Shown piece after piece: positions 1 through 6,036 of a DNA stretch of 8,642 nt. Made by a program: the position numbers and the translations under genes. The stretch covers positions 1 to 8,642 of the forward strand of contig JANPDA010000108.1 of the NCBI GenBank assembly GCA_031431235.1, read 5' to 3'. The notes below the pieces were generated by a model. The model did not search any database. It was not told the DNA's origin and worked only from the letters and a program-made list of their open reading frames with translations. How positions within the stretch are numbered: the first letter of the stretch is position 1; each line of letters begins with the position of its first letter. Source of the stretch: JANNSW01 sp031431235. Lineage in GTDB: Bacteria; Pseudomonadota; Alphaproteobacteria; Rhizobiales; Hyphomicrobiaceae.

Positions 1-1444
1 GGTAGCCGGTGCCGCCCGCGGTCGAGTTGTTGGCGTCGAGATCGAGTCCGAGCATGTAGGTCGTGTTGGGCGCCGCGAACGTGAAGTCGCCGTCGCCGTC
101 ATGCAGGAAGCGGGCTTGGACGCCCGGCTGATTGAGATGCAGCGTGTAGGCGACCTCCCACGACGACACGTCCGTCCAGTGGAACGCGGCCATGGATGTG
201 TTCTCGCCGTTCTGATCCTGGGTGCCGCTCGCCTCGACCCCAGTTCCGGTAACGAAGATCCCGACGTTCGTCACCGTGTCGGTCGTGTAGCTCGTCAGGT
301 GCGCGAGATTCGGCGCGACTGTCTCTCGGGTGTGGTCGACCCCACCGACGCCATCGATGTCGCTGATCTGGAAACTGGGCGAGCCGACCGCGGTGACCGT
401 TTGACCGGTGCCGGACTGGAAGATCTCCCAGTTCAGGGTCGCTCCGCCAACCGAGGTCAGCTGGAAGAAGGGATCGTCGCCGGAAGTTCCGAAGAAGGGA
501 AGAGTGCTACTCGACAGCGAGGTCACGGTCGCCCGCAAGTCGATCGCTGTGCCGCCGATGAAGCCCGCGTTCTGCCAGACGGCAGTCGTGCCGATGGCGC
601 CGGTGCCGGTGACGATCGGCGCGCCAGTCGCCGAGATGGTGAGGGGCGCGAGGATGCCTTGGAACTCGGGCGGGGTCAGCGGGGAAGCCTCGATCATGCC
701 GGTGCGGGATTCGAGGTCGAAGTCGCCGCCGAGGTCGGAAGCGCCCGTGTCGACGGTCGAGGCTGCGACATCGGCGTCGGTCAGATCGGCGAGCAGTTGC
801 ACGAACGCGGCGCCTGCCTCGCCCTTGGCCACGTTGCAGCCGTAGATCAGGATGTCGCCGTCGGCGCCGAGCGCCGCTCCGATGGCGCGCAGGTCGCCGG
901 CCGCATCGCGCAACCCGTCGGCATCGGTGTCATCGCTGCCCAGATGCAGCCTGCCGGCTTCGCCATGGCTGACGATGTGGATCGCCGAGAGGCCTTCGCG
1001 CCCTTTGAGATAGGCCGCGATCTGCGCGAATCCGCCCTGATCATGGTCGAGCAGGACGAACTCGGCATCCTCGCCGGCGGCGGCGACGATCGCGCCGGCA
1101 TCGCGAACGTCGGGGTCGATGAAGACGATGACTGAGGCGTTCGCGTCAGGCAGCAGCGCAACCGGGCCCGGCGCGCCGTCGAGTGCTGGGGTGGGATCGA
1201 AGGTCGCCACAGGGCCTGCATCGTCAGCTTGTGGGGGCTCGCTATCGGCCGCGTCGGGCACGTCGCCATCGATTGCCGCGTCCGCCGTCATCAGTGCTGC
1301 ACCATCGAACATGATCCGCTCTTCCAGCCGGCGCATCAGCACGATCGATTGCAGGCCGGCAAAGAGCTGGCGGCGCTCGAATGTCGGCTCGATCTGACGG
1401 GCGGCATCCGGGGTGGCGATCTCGGGGCGGGCGATCAGCGTCAT
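1..1444 (-). CDS. Large LEPR-XLL / DUF4347 surface or secreted protein, N-terminal 481 residues (runs off the left edge)
   Basis: The frame is open from the ATG at 1444 to the window edge. Residues 40-50 read LEERIMFDGAA, which fits the short LEPR-XLL motif at the N-terminus of giant repetitive exported proteins. Residues about 104-264 match DUF4347: a hydrophobic strand (ASVIVFID), then HIVSHGEAG (H160-G161), ILIYGCNVAKGEAG (G202-C203) and the family's usual close with DLGGDFDLE. From about 268 the sequence becomes Thr/Ser/Gly/Asp-rich and beta-like, with DIDGVGG-type elements and a final LDLDANNSTAG, as in large bacterial adhesins. There is no Sec signal peptide, which suits type I secretion (family knowledge, not shown here). 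The start at 1444 is chosen because AGGAG lies 9 nt upstream; an in-frame ATG at 1477 would put that ribosome site inside the gene. The C-terminus and repeats lie outside the window, so total size and ligand are unknown. Confidence 0.88.
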   Translation of the reverse strand, partial: MTLIARPEIATPDAARQIEPTFERRQLFAGLQSIVLMRRLEERIMFDGAALMTADAAIDGDVPDAADSEPPQADDAGPVATFDPTPALDGAPGPVALLPDANASVIVFIDPDVRDAGAIVAAAGEDAEFVLLDHDQGGFAQIAAYLKGREGLSAIHIVSHGEAGRLHLGSDDTDADGLRDAAGDLRAIGAALGADGDILIYGCNVAKGEAGAAFVQLLADLTDADVAASTVDTGASDLGGDFDLESRTGMIEASPLTPPEFQGILAPLTISATGAPIVTGTGAIGTTAVWQNAGFIGGTAIDLRATVTSLSSSTLPFFGTSGDDPFFQLTSVGGATLNWEIFQSGTGQTVTAVGSPSFQISDIDGVGGVDHTRETVAPNLAHLTSYTTDTVTNVGIFVTGTGVEASGTQDQNGENTSMAAFHWTDVSSWEVAYTLHLNQPGVQARFLHDGDGDFTFAAPNTTYMLGLDLDANNSTAGGTGY

Positions 1445-1453
1445 CGGTCGGTT

Positions 1454-1458
1454 CTCCT
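1454..1458 (-). promoter_or_regulatory. Ribosome binding site deciding the start of the DUF4347 gene
   Basis: AGGAG on the minus strand, 9 nt before the ATG at 1444. It lies downstream of the alternative in-frame ATG at 1477, so it supports the shorter start. Confidence 0.6.
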
Positions 1459-1658
1459 GGGGCGATTTGGTGCGCATGGCCGCCTTGCTGGGCTTGACCG
1501 GCAGCGGCTGCGGGGCTTCATTGCGGCCCGGAGAGAACTATCGCGATCAAAAGTAAATATAAATCGAATGAGATGGCTAAATTACTCTAAGACATACGTA
1601 TTTCCCGTGTAATTTCACATGGATATACTTATGTTGCTTGAAATCAATGCTATCCCTT

Positions 1659-1676
1659 GCCGACTTTCAAATCGGC
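1659..1676 (-). terminator. Possible 3'-end hairpin after the Rid-triplet gene
   Basis: On the minus strand, GCCGA and TCGGC flank an 8-nt centre that can add a U-G and a U-A pair, giving a 7-bp stem with a UGAA tetraloop. It begins about 34 nt after the stop codon at 1710. No T run follows, so it is not a textbook intrinsic terminator. It may be a 3'-end stabilising hairpin or chance. Confidence 0.25.
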
Positions 1677-1709
1677 GGAATAGCACGGTTTCCCGATGGC
1701 AGTATGTTC

Positions 1710-2933
1710 TCAGTGCTTGATCGCATAGATGTCGATCTCGATCACCATGCCTTCATAGGCGAGCGCCGGGAAGGGCACGCCGGTCGAGGCGGGGCCGGGC
1801 TCGGTGAAACAGGCGGAGCGGATCGAGAGGTTGTCGTGGAGCACTTCGGCCGAAGCTTTGCCCTCGTAGCAGGAGAGCACCTTCACCACGTCGTCGAAGC
1901 CCGCGCCGAAGCCCTCGAGCACGCGGCGGATCATGTCCATCGCAATCCGCGTCTGCGCGACCATGTCGTCGGGCTTGATCACCTCGCCCTTGGGCGTGAG
2001 CGCGACTTGCCCGCCGATGAAGATCTTGGACCCGCATTTGAGGCCATGTTTGTAGGGCAGGTGGATCGGCCAGTCCCAGTGGTCCTTCGGCCAGACATGG
2101 GTGCGGGGCAGCCGCTTACCGTCGAGGCCGCGCATGGCGGTGATCTCGATGCGCGTGCGGTTGTCGGGGTCGGCCTGGCGGGGCACGGGAATGCCGGTCG
2201 CCGCCGGGCCCGGCTCCTCGAAGAAGGCTGCGCGCACACGGGCTGCGCCCTGCCAATCCTCGAAGGTGCCACCGCCAGTGTAGAAGATGTTGATCTTGAC
2301 GGCGTCCTGATGATCGGCGCCGAAGGTTGCGAGCGCGTCGCCGATGCGCTCCATCACGAAGCGCGACTGTTCAATGAGATCGCCCGGCGTGTGCATGCCG
2401 CCGCCGGCGAGATCGGCGCTGAGGCCGGAGGTGTAGATCATCTCGCCTGCGCGCAGGGCGTGGGCGAAGGGCTTGGGCAGCTTCGCGAGGCCTGGAACGT
2501 CGACCGTCGTGCGCTCGATGCGCTTGCCGTCCGCAGCGCGCATGGCAACCGCCTCGATCTCGACGACCATGCCGGCATAGGCGAGCGCTGGCAGGGGAAC
2601 CGCGGTGACGACGGGCCGAGCGCCCTCGGGCAGCAGGCGGCCGATGTCGGCGAGAAACGCCTGCTCGTCGCCGCTACCGTCGTTGACGTAGAAGGCGGTC
2701 AGCTTCACGACATCGGCGAGGTCGGCGCCGAGCTCACCCAGAACCTTGCCGATATGGCCGACGACAGCCTTCGTCTGGGCCGCGAGGTTGCCCTGGTGCA
2801 GCACGTTTCCGACAGGGTCGAGATCGACCTGCCCGCCCACATGGATCATCTCGCCGTCCCTGAGGCCATGCTTGTGCGTGACCTTGATCGGCCAATTCCA
2901 ATGGCCCTTCGGCCAGCTGTGGGTGCGCGTCAT
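1710..2933 (-). CDS. Protein of three tandem Rid (YjgF/YER057c/UK114) domains
   Basis: A 407-residue protein containing three Rid-like domains at about 15-132, 152-268 and 290-405; a normal Rid protein is a single domain of about 130 residues that trimerises. Domains 1 and 3 are a clear duplication: WPKxHWxWPI (7-16, 281-290), KHGL (21-24, 295-298), GGQV (33-36, 307-310), AQT (52-54, 326-328) and DVVK (74-77, 348-351) all recur at exactly 274 residues. RidA enzymes hydrolyse reactive enamines/imines and need a conserved Arg. The matching residue is R106 in domain 1 (ARP), but domains 2 and 3 have PGP (G242, G380). Cytoplasmic by lack of signal sequence. The ATG at 2933 is chosen over longer in-frame starts because it has GGAG 8 nt upstream and the added N-terminus resembles nothing. 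Divergent from the SDR gene. Substrate unknown. Confidence 0.85.
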   Translation of the reverse strand: MTRTHSWPKGHWNWPIKVTHKHGLRDGEMIHVGGQVDLDPVGNVLHQGNLAAQTKAVVGHIGKVLGELGADLADVVKLTAFYVNDGSGDEQAFLADIGRLLPEGARPVVTAVPLPALAYAGMVVEIEAVAMRAADGKRIERTTVDVPGLAKLPKPFAHALRAGEMIYTSGLSADLAGGGMHTPGDLIEQSRFVMERIGDALATFGADHQDAVKINIFYTGGGTFEDWQGAARVRAAFFEEPGPAATGIPVPRQADPDNRTRIEITAMRGLDGKRLPRTHVWPKDHWDWPIHLPYKHGLKCGSKIFIGGQVALTPKGEVIKPDDMVAQTRIAMDMIRRVLEGFGAGFDDVVKVLSCYEGKASAEVLHDNLSIRSACFTEPGPASTGVPFPALAYEGMVIEIDIYAIKH

Positions 2934-3097
2934 GGGTTCGACTCCGAGCCAGGGATGGCAGGCGCCTGCGAGCCTATCACGCGTCCTCGGCCGGCCCGCA
3001 AGCACATGTGTCTGCATGGCATCCATGCGCAGGCTTGCTCGAACCCGGGCGACCGGTCCAGTACTGCTGGCTCGGGCCTCCAGCAGGACATGACCAC
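2934..3097. promoter_or_regulatory. Divergent control region between the Rid-triplet and SDR genes, with a 15-bp dyad
   Basis: This 164-bp gap must hold the starts of transcription for both genes. It contains a perfect interrupted palindrome, GCATGG-CAT-CCATGC at 3014-3028, and the 8-bp palindrome CACATGTG at 3003-3010 just beside it. Two neighbouring dyads roughly midway between divergent starts are consistent with a shared operator, but no regulator gene is adjacent and no family-specific site is recognised. Ribosome sites are GGAG at 2942-2945 (minus) and AGGA at 3085-3088 (plus). No convincing -35/-10 pair was found. Confidence 0.35.
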
Positions 3098-3877
3098 ATG
3101 ACCGCACTGCCCCTGAATCCCTTCGATCTGACCGGGCGAGCCGCGCTCGTGACGGGAGCGTCTTCCGGGCTGGGCGCTCACTTCGCGCGCGTGCTCGCTC
3201 GTCACGGTGCCAAGGTCGCCATTGCGGCGCGGCGCGCCGATCGGCTCAGCGCCCTGGCCGCGGAAATCGCGGCGGGGGGAGGCCACGCCGTCGCCGTCGA
3301 GATCGATGTGGCCGATCCCGGCTCGGTCGCGGCCGGGGTAAGTGCGGCAAGCGAAGCGCTCGGGCCGCTGACGATTCTCGTCAACAATGCCGGCAACACC
3401 AAGAGCATCTGGTTCACGGCCATGTCGGAGGAGGACTGGCGCGGTGTGCTCTCGGTCAACCTCGACGGCGTCTTCCGCGTTGGCCAAGCGGTCGCCCGCC
3501 ATATGAAAGCCCATCGCCACGGTGGCTCGATCGTCAACATCTCGTCGGTGTTCGGGCTCGGCGTCGACAAGAAGGTCGCGGCCTATGCCGTCTCCAAGGC
3601 CGGTGTCATTCAGCTCACCAAGGCGATGGCGCTGGAGCTCGCCCGCGACAACATCCGCGTCAACGCGCTTGCGCCCGGGTACTTCCCCTCCGAGCTGACG
3701 GGCGATTATCTGACGTCGGAAGAGGGGCGGCGCGTGCTCGAGCGCTATCCCATGCGCCGGGCGGGCGAGCTGTGGGAGTTCGACGGGCCGCTGCTGCTGC
3801 TTGCCTCGGATGCCGGTTCCTACATGACCGGCAGCACGCTGGTGGTCGACGGGGGTGCGCAGTTGACACTTGGGTGA
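3098..3877 (+). CDS. Classical short-chain dehydrogenase/reductase (SDR, FabG-like)
   Basis: A 259-residue protein, normal length for a classical SDR. The cofactor motif TGASSGLG is at 19-26, NNAG at 96-99, and the catalytic tetrad is N121 (VNL), S150 (NISSVFG), Y163 and K167 (YAVSK). The family's NALAPGYF (189-196) and C-terminal YMTGSTLVVDGG (242-253) are present. Two arginines follow the second strand (R45, R46), which usually indicates preference for NADP(H). The substrate cannot be read from the sequence: such proteins reduce 3-oxoacyl thioesters or oxidise assorted alcohols. The ATG at 3098 is preferred because AGGA lies 9 nt upstream and the N-terminus fits the family; an upstream in-frame start would add 30 residues unlike any SDR. 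An ATG at 3090 is out of frame and stops after three codons. Divergent from the Rid-triplet gene. The 91-bp gap to the next gene holds no clear terminator. Confidence 0.93.
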   Translation: MTALPLNPFDLTGRAALVTGASSGLGAHFARVLARHGAKVAIAARRADRLSALAAEIAAGGGHAVAVEIDVADPGSVAAGVSAASEALGPLTILVNNAGNTKSIWFTAMSEEDWRGVLSVNLDGVFRVGQAVARHMKAHRHGGSIVNISSVFGLGVDKKVAAYAVSKAGVIQLTKAMALELARDNIRVNALAPGYFPSELTGDYLTSEEGRRVLERYPMRRAGELWEFDGPLLLLASDAGSYMTGSTLVVDGGAQLTLG

Positions 3878-3968
3878 GCCGGTCCCCCACTGGCGTTCGC
3901 CGCATTTGCCCCTATGCTAGGTCGAAGAGGCAGGAATCGCTGCCGGATCCTTTCAAGCACGAGGCTCG

Positions 3969-4955
3969 ATGTTGCTACGCCTGTCCGAGAGCAAGTCGCC
4001 GATCGCGCCCTGGAGCATGCGGCTCGCGCTGCTGTCGCTGCAGCTCCTGATCGTGGGCGTCGCGCTGCACCGGTTCGCATCGCTCTCCTCGACCGTCGCC
4101 GTCAACCTCCTGGTGGTTGCGATCGCGGGAGCGGCGATCGCTGCCTTGGTAGGGTTGTGGGCGCTCGGGCGGATCTGGACGAGAGGCGAAAGTGGCGCGA
4201 CGTCGGCGGTCGTCGGCCTTCTGGTCGGGCTCGGCGTTTTCGGCTGGCCCGCTGCTTTCCTGCCACAGTTCCTGGCGCGGCCGATGCTGACCGACGTCAC
4301 GACCGACGTATCCTCGCCGCCGGGCTTTTCGGCGCTCGCCAGCGCACGTGCCATGGATGGGAGGCCGACCGGCTATCCGGGTGAGGCGTTTGCCGCCGCC
4401 CAGCAGAAGGCCTATCCCGATATCCAGCCGATCATCACCCCCAAGAGCAGCTTCGATGCCTTCGTGGTTGCGCGCGAGGTGGCCAAGAGCCTGGGCTGGG
4501 AGATCGTGCGCGAGCAGCAGCCGGGCAAGGAAGGCGGCACCGGCATCATCGAGGCGACCGATCAGACCCTGATCATGGGCTTCACCGACGACATCTCGAT
4601 CCGCGTGACGGGCGACGACAAGATCTCGCGCGTCGATCTGCGCAGCGCCTCGCGGATCGGCATTCACGATCTCGGGCGCAATGCCGATCGGTTGCGGACC
4701 GCCCTGAAGCAGATGTACCTCGCCCTCGACGCGACCGTCACGACCGACCAAGCCGAGGAGGAGGTTGCCAGCGAGGACGGCGGCGCGTCGTCTAAGAAGA
4801 AGCGGAAAAAGAGCTCTTCAGGCTCGGACAACCGTCGCAAGAAACAAGTCGCTTCTCAATCAAGTACTCGATATGAGCAAGCAAAGAAAGCGCAGCAGCA
4901 GAAGCAATATGTCCGCCGACGGAAGGGTATACAATCTTCAAAAGAGCTGAGATAG
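3969..4955 (+). CDS. Membrane protein with DUF1499 domain and an unusual basic C-terminal tail
   Basis: A 328-residue protein. Three hydrophobic segments (about 17-34, 43-67, 78-98) are followed by a DUF1499 domain at about 110-255, recognised by GFTDDISIRV (204-213) and DLRSASRIGIHDLGRNADRL (223-242). DUF1499 has no known biochemical role. Residues 256-328 are not part of the domain: an acidic patch (QAEEEVASEDGG) is followed by a Lys/Arg/Gln/Ser-rich tail with KKKRKK (276-281) and RRRK (316-319). This tail is encoded by lower-GC DNA (71 of 150 bases at 4791-4940) and lies antisense to the end of the MBL gene, so it may be fortuitous read-through past a lost stop. The start at 3969 has GAGG four nt upstream. 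A weak promoter candidate, CTGGCG (3890-3895) and TATGCT (3913-3918) with 17-bp spacing, lies in the gap after the SDR gene. TM and domain calls are solid; function is unknown. Confidence 0.87.
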   Translation: MLLRLSESKSPIAPWSMRLALLSLQLLIVGVALHRFASLSSTVAVNLLVVAIAGAAIAALVGLWALGRIWTRGESGATSAVVGLLVGLGVFGWPAAFLPQFLARPMLTDVTTDVSSPPGFSALASARAMDGRPTGYPGEAFAAAQQKAYPDIQPIITPKSSFDAFVVAREVAKSLGWEIVREQQPGKEGGTGIIEATDQTLIMGFTDDISIRVTGDDKISRVDLRSASRIGIHDLGRNADRLRTALKQMYLALDATVTTDQAEEEVASEDGGASSKKKRKKSSSGSDNRRKKQVASQSSTRYEQAKKAQQQKQYVRRRKGIQSSKELR

Positions 4956-5703
4956 TCGCGTTACCAGCCCGGATCGCGTCGAGCACCATGGTCTCGCGCA
5001 TCTTGCGGTGAACGATGTAGGCTCTGACCATGCGCTGGGGCTCGCGAATGCTCTCGCCGTGGCCTGACAGATAGATCCGGTCTTTGCGCGCCGTCAGCCG
5101 CTCGAGCGAGCGCATGTAGTCGCCCATGTTGCCTTCCGGCGGCGCAATCACGCTGGTGTTCCATCCCATCACATGATCGCCCGAGAACAGCAGGCTCTGC
5201 GCTGCCACCGCAAAGCACAGATGGTCGGGCGCGTGGCCGGGTGTATGCAGCACCTCGAGCTCGAGGCCATCGGCTGCGATCCGGTCGCCATCCCGGAGCG
5301 CCTGATCAGGCCGGAAATCGAGGTCGAAGAAGGTTTTCGCGCGGGGGTCCTCGTGGCTGATGCCGCGGCTCGATTCGACCGGACCGAATCCTGCCGTCAG
5401 CGCGCCGGTCGCAGCCTTCAAGGCAGGCAATCCCGCGGAGTGGTCCTTGTGGGTATGGGTCAGCACCAGCTGAGTGATCGGCCGGCCGGTGGCAAAGCGC
5501 AGGATCGCGCTGCGATGGTCCTGGTCGTCGGGTCCCGGATCGACGACCGTCAGCTCGGCGTTTCCCAGGATGTAGGTATTCGTGCCCTTGAAGGTGAACG
5601 GGCTCGGATTGTTGGCGACGATCCGGTGAATGCCGGGCGCGACCTCCACAGCCGTGCCATAGGCCGCGTCCATCTCCCGGTTGAATGCGATGTCGGAGGT
5701 CAT
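4792..5703 (-). CDS. Metallo-beta-lactamase-fold hydrolase with C-terminal winged helix (LACTB2-like)
   Basis: A 303-residue protein with the complete binuclear metal site of the MBL fold: THTHKDH (H83, H85, D87, H88), H157 in TPGHA, bridging D176 in SGDHVMGW, and H215 in SGHGE. The N-terminal NPSPFTFKGTNTYI (32-45) and the C-terminal winged-helix region (about 225-287, the BLACT_WH type) place it with LACTB2-like and similar soluble hydrolases rather than with antibiotic-degrading beta-lactamases. The substrate is unknown: nucleic acid, thioester or another ester are all possible in this family. It has no signal peptide, so it is probably cytoplasmic. ATG 5703 is chosen over the GTG at 5766 because the family N-terminus begins near it; upstream, CGGGG (minus strand) is followed by CCCC touching the ATG, which could partly mask the ribosome site. 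Its last 164 bp overlap the convergent DUF1499 gene. Confidence 0.9.
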   Translation of the reverse strand: MTSDIAFNREMDAAYGTAVEVAPGIHRIVANNPSPFTFKGTNTYILGNAELTVVDPGPDDQDHRSAILRFATGRPITQLVLTHTHKDHSAGLPALKAATGALTAGFGPVESSRGISHEDPRAKTFFDLDFRPDQALRDGDRIAADGLELEVLHTPGHAPDHLCFAVAAQSLLFSGDHVMGWNTSVIAPPEGNMGDYMRSLERLTARKDRIYLSGHGESIREPQRMVRAYIVHRKMRETMVLDAIRAGNATISALLKIVYPSVGGHIASAAALSLLAHIEYLIEKRLVSCDGCPSLKSSFSASS

Positions 5704-5838
5704 GGGGCACCCCGTTTTTCGGCCCTGCTTCGCTACGACCCTGGTCGCTGGCTTGTAGCCGCTCACGAAGCTTTGTCGAGCCCGTGTACGGCATACATGG
5801 TAGACGATGCGAGATCCGCCAACCCTTGGAGATTGAAC
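5704..5838. promoter_or_regulatory. Short divergent intergenic region between the MBL and small secreted protein genes
   Basis: This 135-bp gap must hold both promoters. The small inverted repeat GGGG-CA-CCCC (5704-5713) touches the MBL start codon. GGAGA at 5828-5832 is the ribosome site of the plus-strand gene. A TTGTCG (5773-5778) is followed by TACATG only 15 bp later, too weak to call a promoter. I see nothing else in it. Confidence 0.3.
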
Positions 5839-6036
5839 ATGCGTCCGATGCTTTTCGTTGTCGTGGCTGCCGCCTTCGCCGCCGTCGGCATGGCCGGCGT
5901 AGCTGCCGGCTCCTACTCGAGCCAGACGCCCCGTGTCGAGCCCGTCACGGTGTCGGCAAAGACCTGCCCGGAGGGCTACCGCCTGACGAAGAAAAACAAA
6001 TGCGTGCAGATTCGCGGCTCATCGGGCTCGTTCTGA
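5839..6036 (+). CDS. Small secreted or periplasmic protein with a Cys pair (hypothetical)
   Basis: A 65-residue protein. Residues 1-24 form a Sec-type signal peptide (MRP, then a long Val/Ala/Phe/Gly core ending at GVAAG), with cleavage likely near residue 24. The mature part of about 40 residues is polar and ends in CPEGYRLTKKNKC (43-55), two cysteines 12 apart that could form one disulfide after export. No lipobox cysteine is present. GGAGA at 5828-5832 lies 6 nt before the ATG, a good ribosome site, and this start directly gives the signal peptide, so the much longer upstream frame is rejected. The last 18 bp overlap the convergent end of folP. I do not recognise a named family and propose no function beyond an exported small protein. 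Confidence 0.72.
   Translation: MRPMLFVVVAAAFAAVGMAGVAAGSYSSQTPRVEPVTVSAKTCPEGYRLTKKNKCVQIRGSSGSF

Larger units (their letters stand above)
1445..1709. promoter_or_regulatory. Intergenic region with an AT-rich island upstream of the DUF4347 gene
   Basis: This 265-bp gap separates two minus-strand genes. Bases 1551-1650 contain 31 G or C in 100, against about two thirds in the neighbouring genes. The island contains the perfect 8-bp palindrome ATACGTAT (1594-1601) and many TA steps. It lies upstream of the DUF4347 gene and is the natural place for its promoter and for nucleoid-protein binding. I could not assign a convincing -35/-10 pair: several TTGAWW-like and TATAWT-like hexamers occur but none at 16-18 bp spacing with good matches to both. 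No small gene is supported here on either strand. Confidence 0.5.

Noticed and set aside
101..1135. Long plus-strand open frame antisense to the DUF4347 gene
   Set aside because: It is low-complexity Arg/Gly/Asp-rich with no recognisable domain, whereas the minus-strand frame gives clear LEPR-XLL and DUF4347 motifs and a ribosome site.
1638..3101. 487-codon plus-strand open frame antisense to the Rid-triplet gene
   Set aside because: It is a GC-rich antisense shadow: the opposite frame encodes three Rid domains in perfect register.
3863..3868. Perfect TTGACA at the end of the SDR gene
   Set aside because: No -10 element follows at 16-18 bp (the sequence there is C-rich), and TATGCT is 44 bp away.
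4792..5703. MBL-fold protein as an antibiotic beta-lactamase
   Set aside because: No signal peptide, and the NPSPFTFKGTNTYI N-terminus plus C-terminal winged helix fit LACTB2-like hydrolases instead.
5173..5838. N-terminal part of a long plus-strand frame leading into the small secreted protein
   Set aside because: It runs antisense to the MBL gene, which has its full metal site; the ribosome site and signal peptide show that translation starts at 5839.
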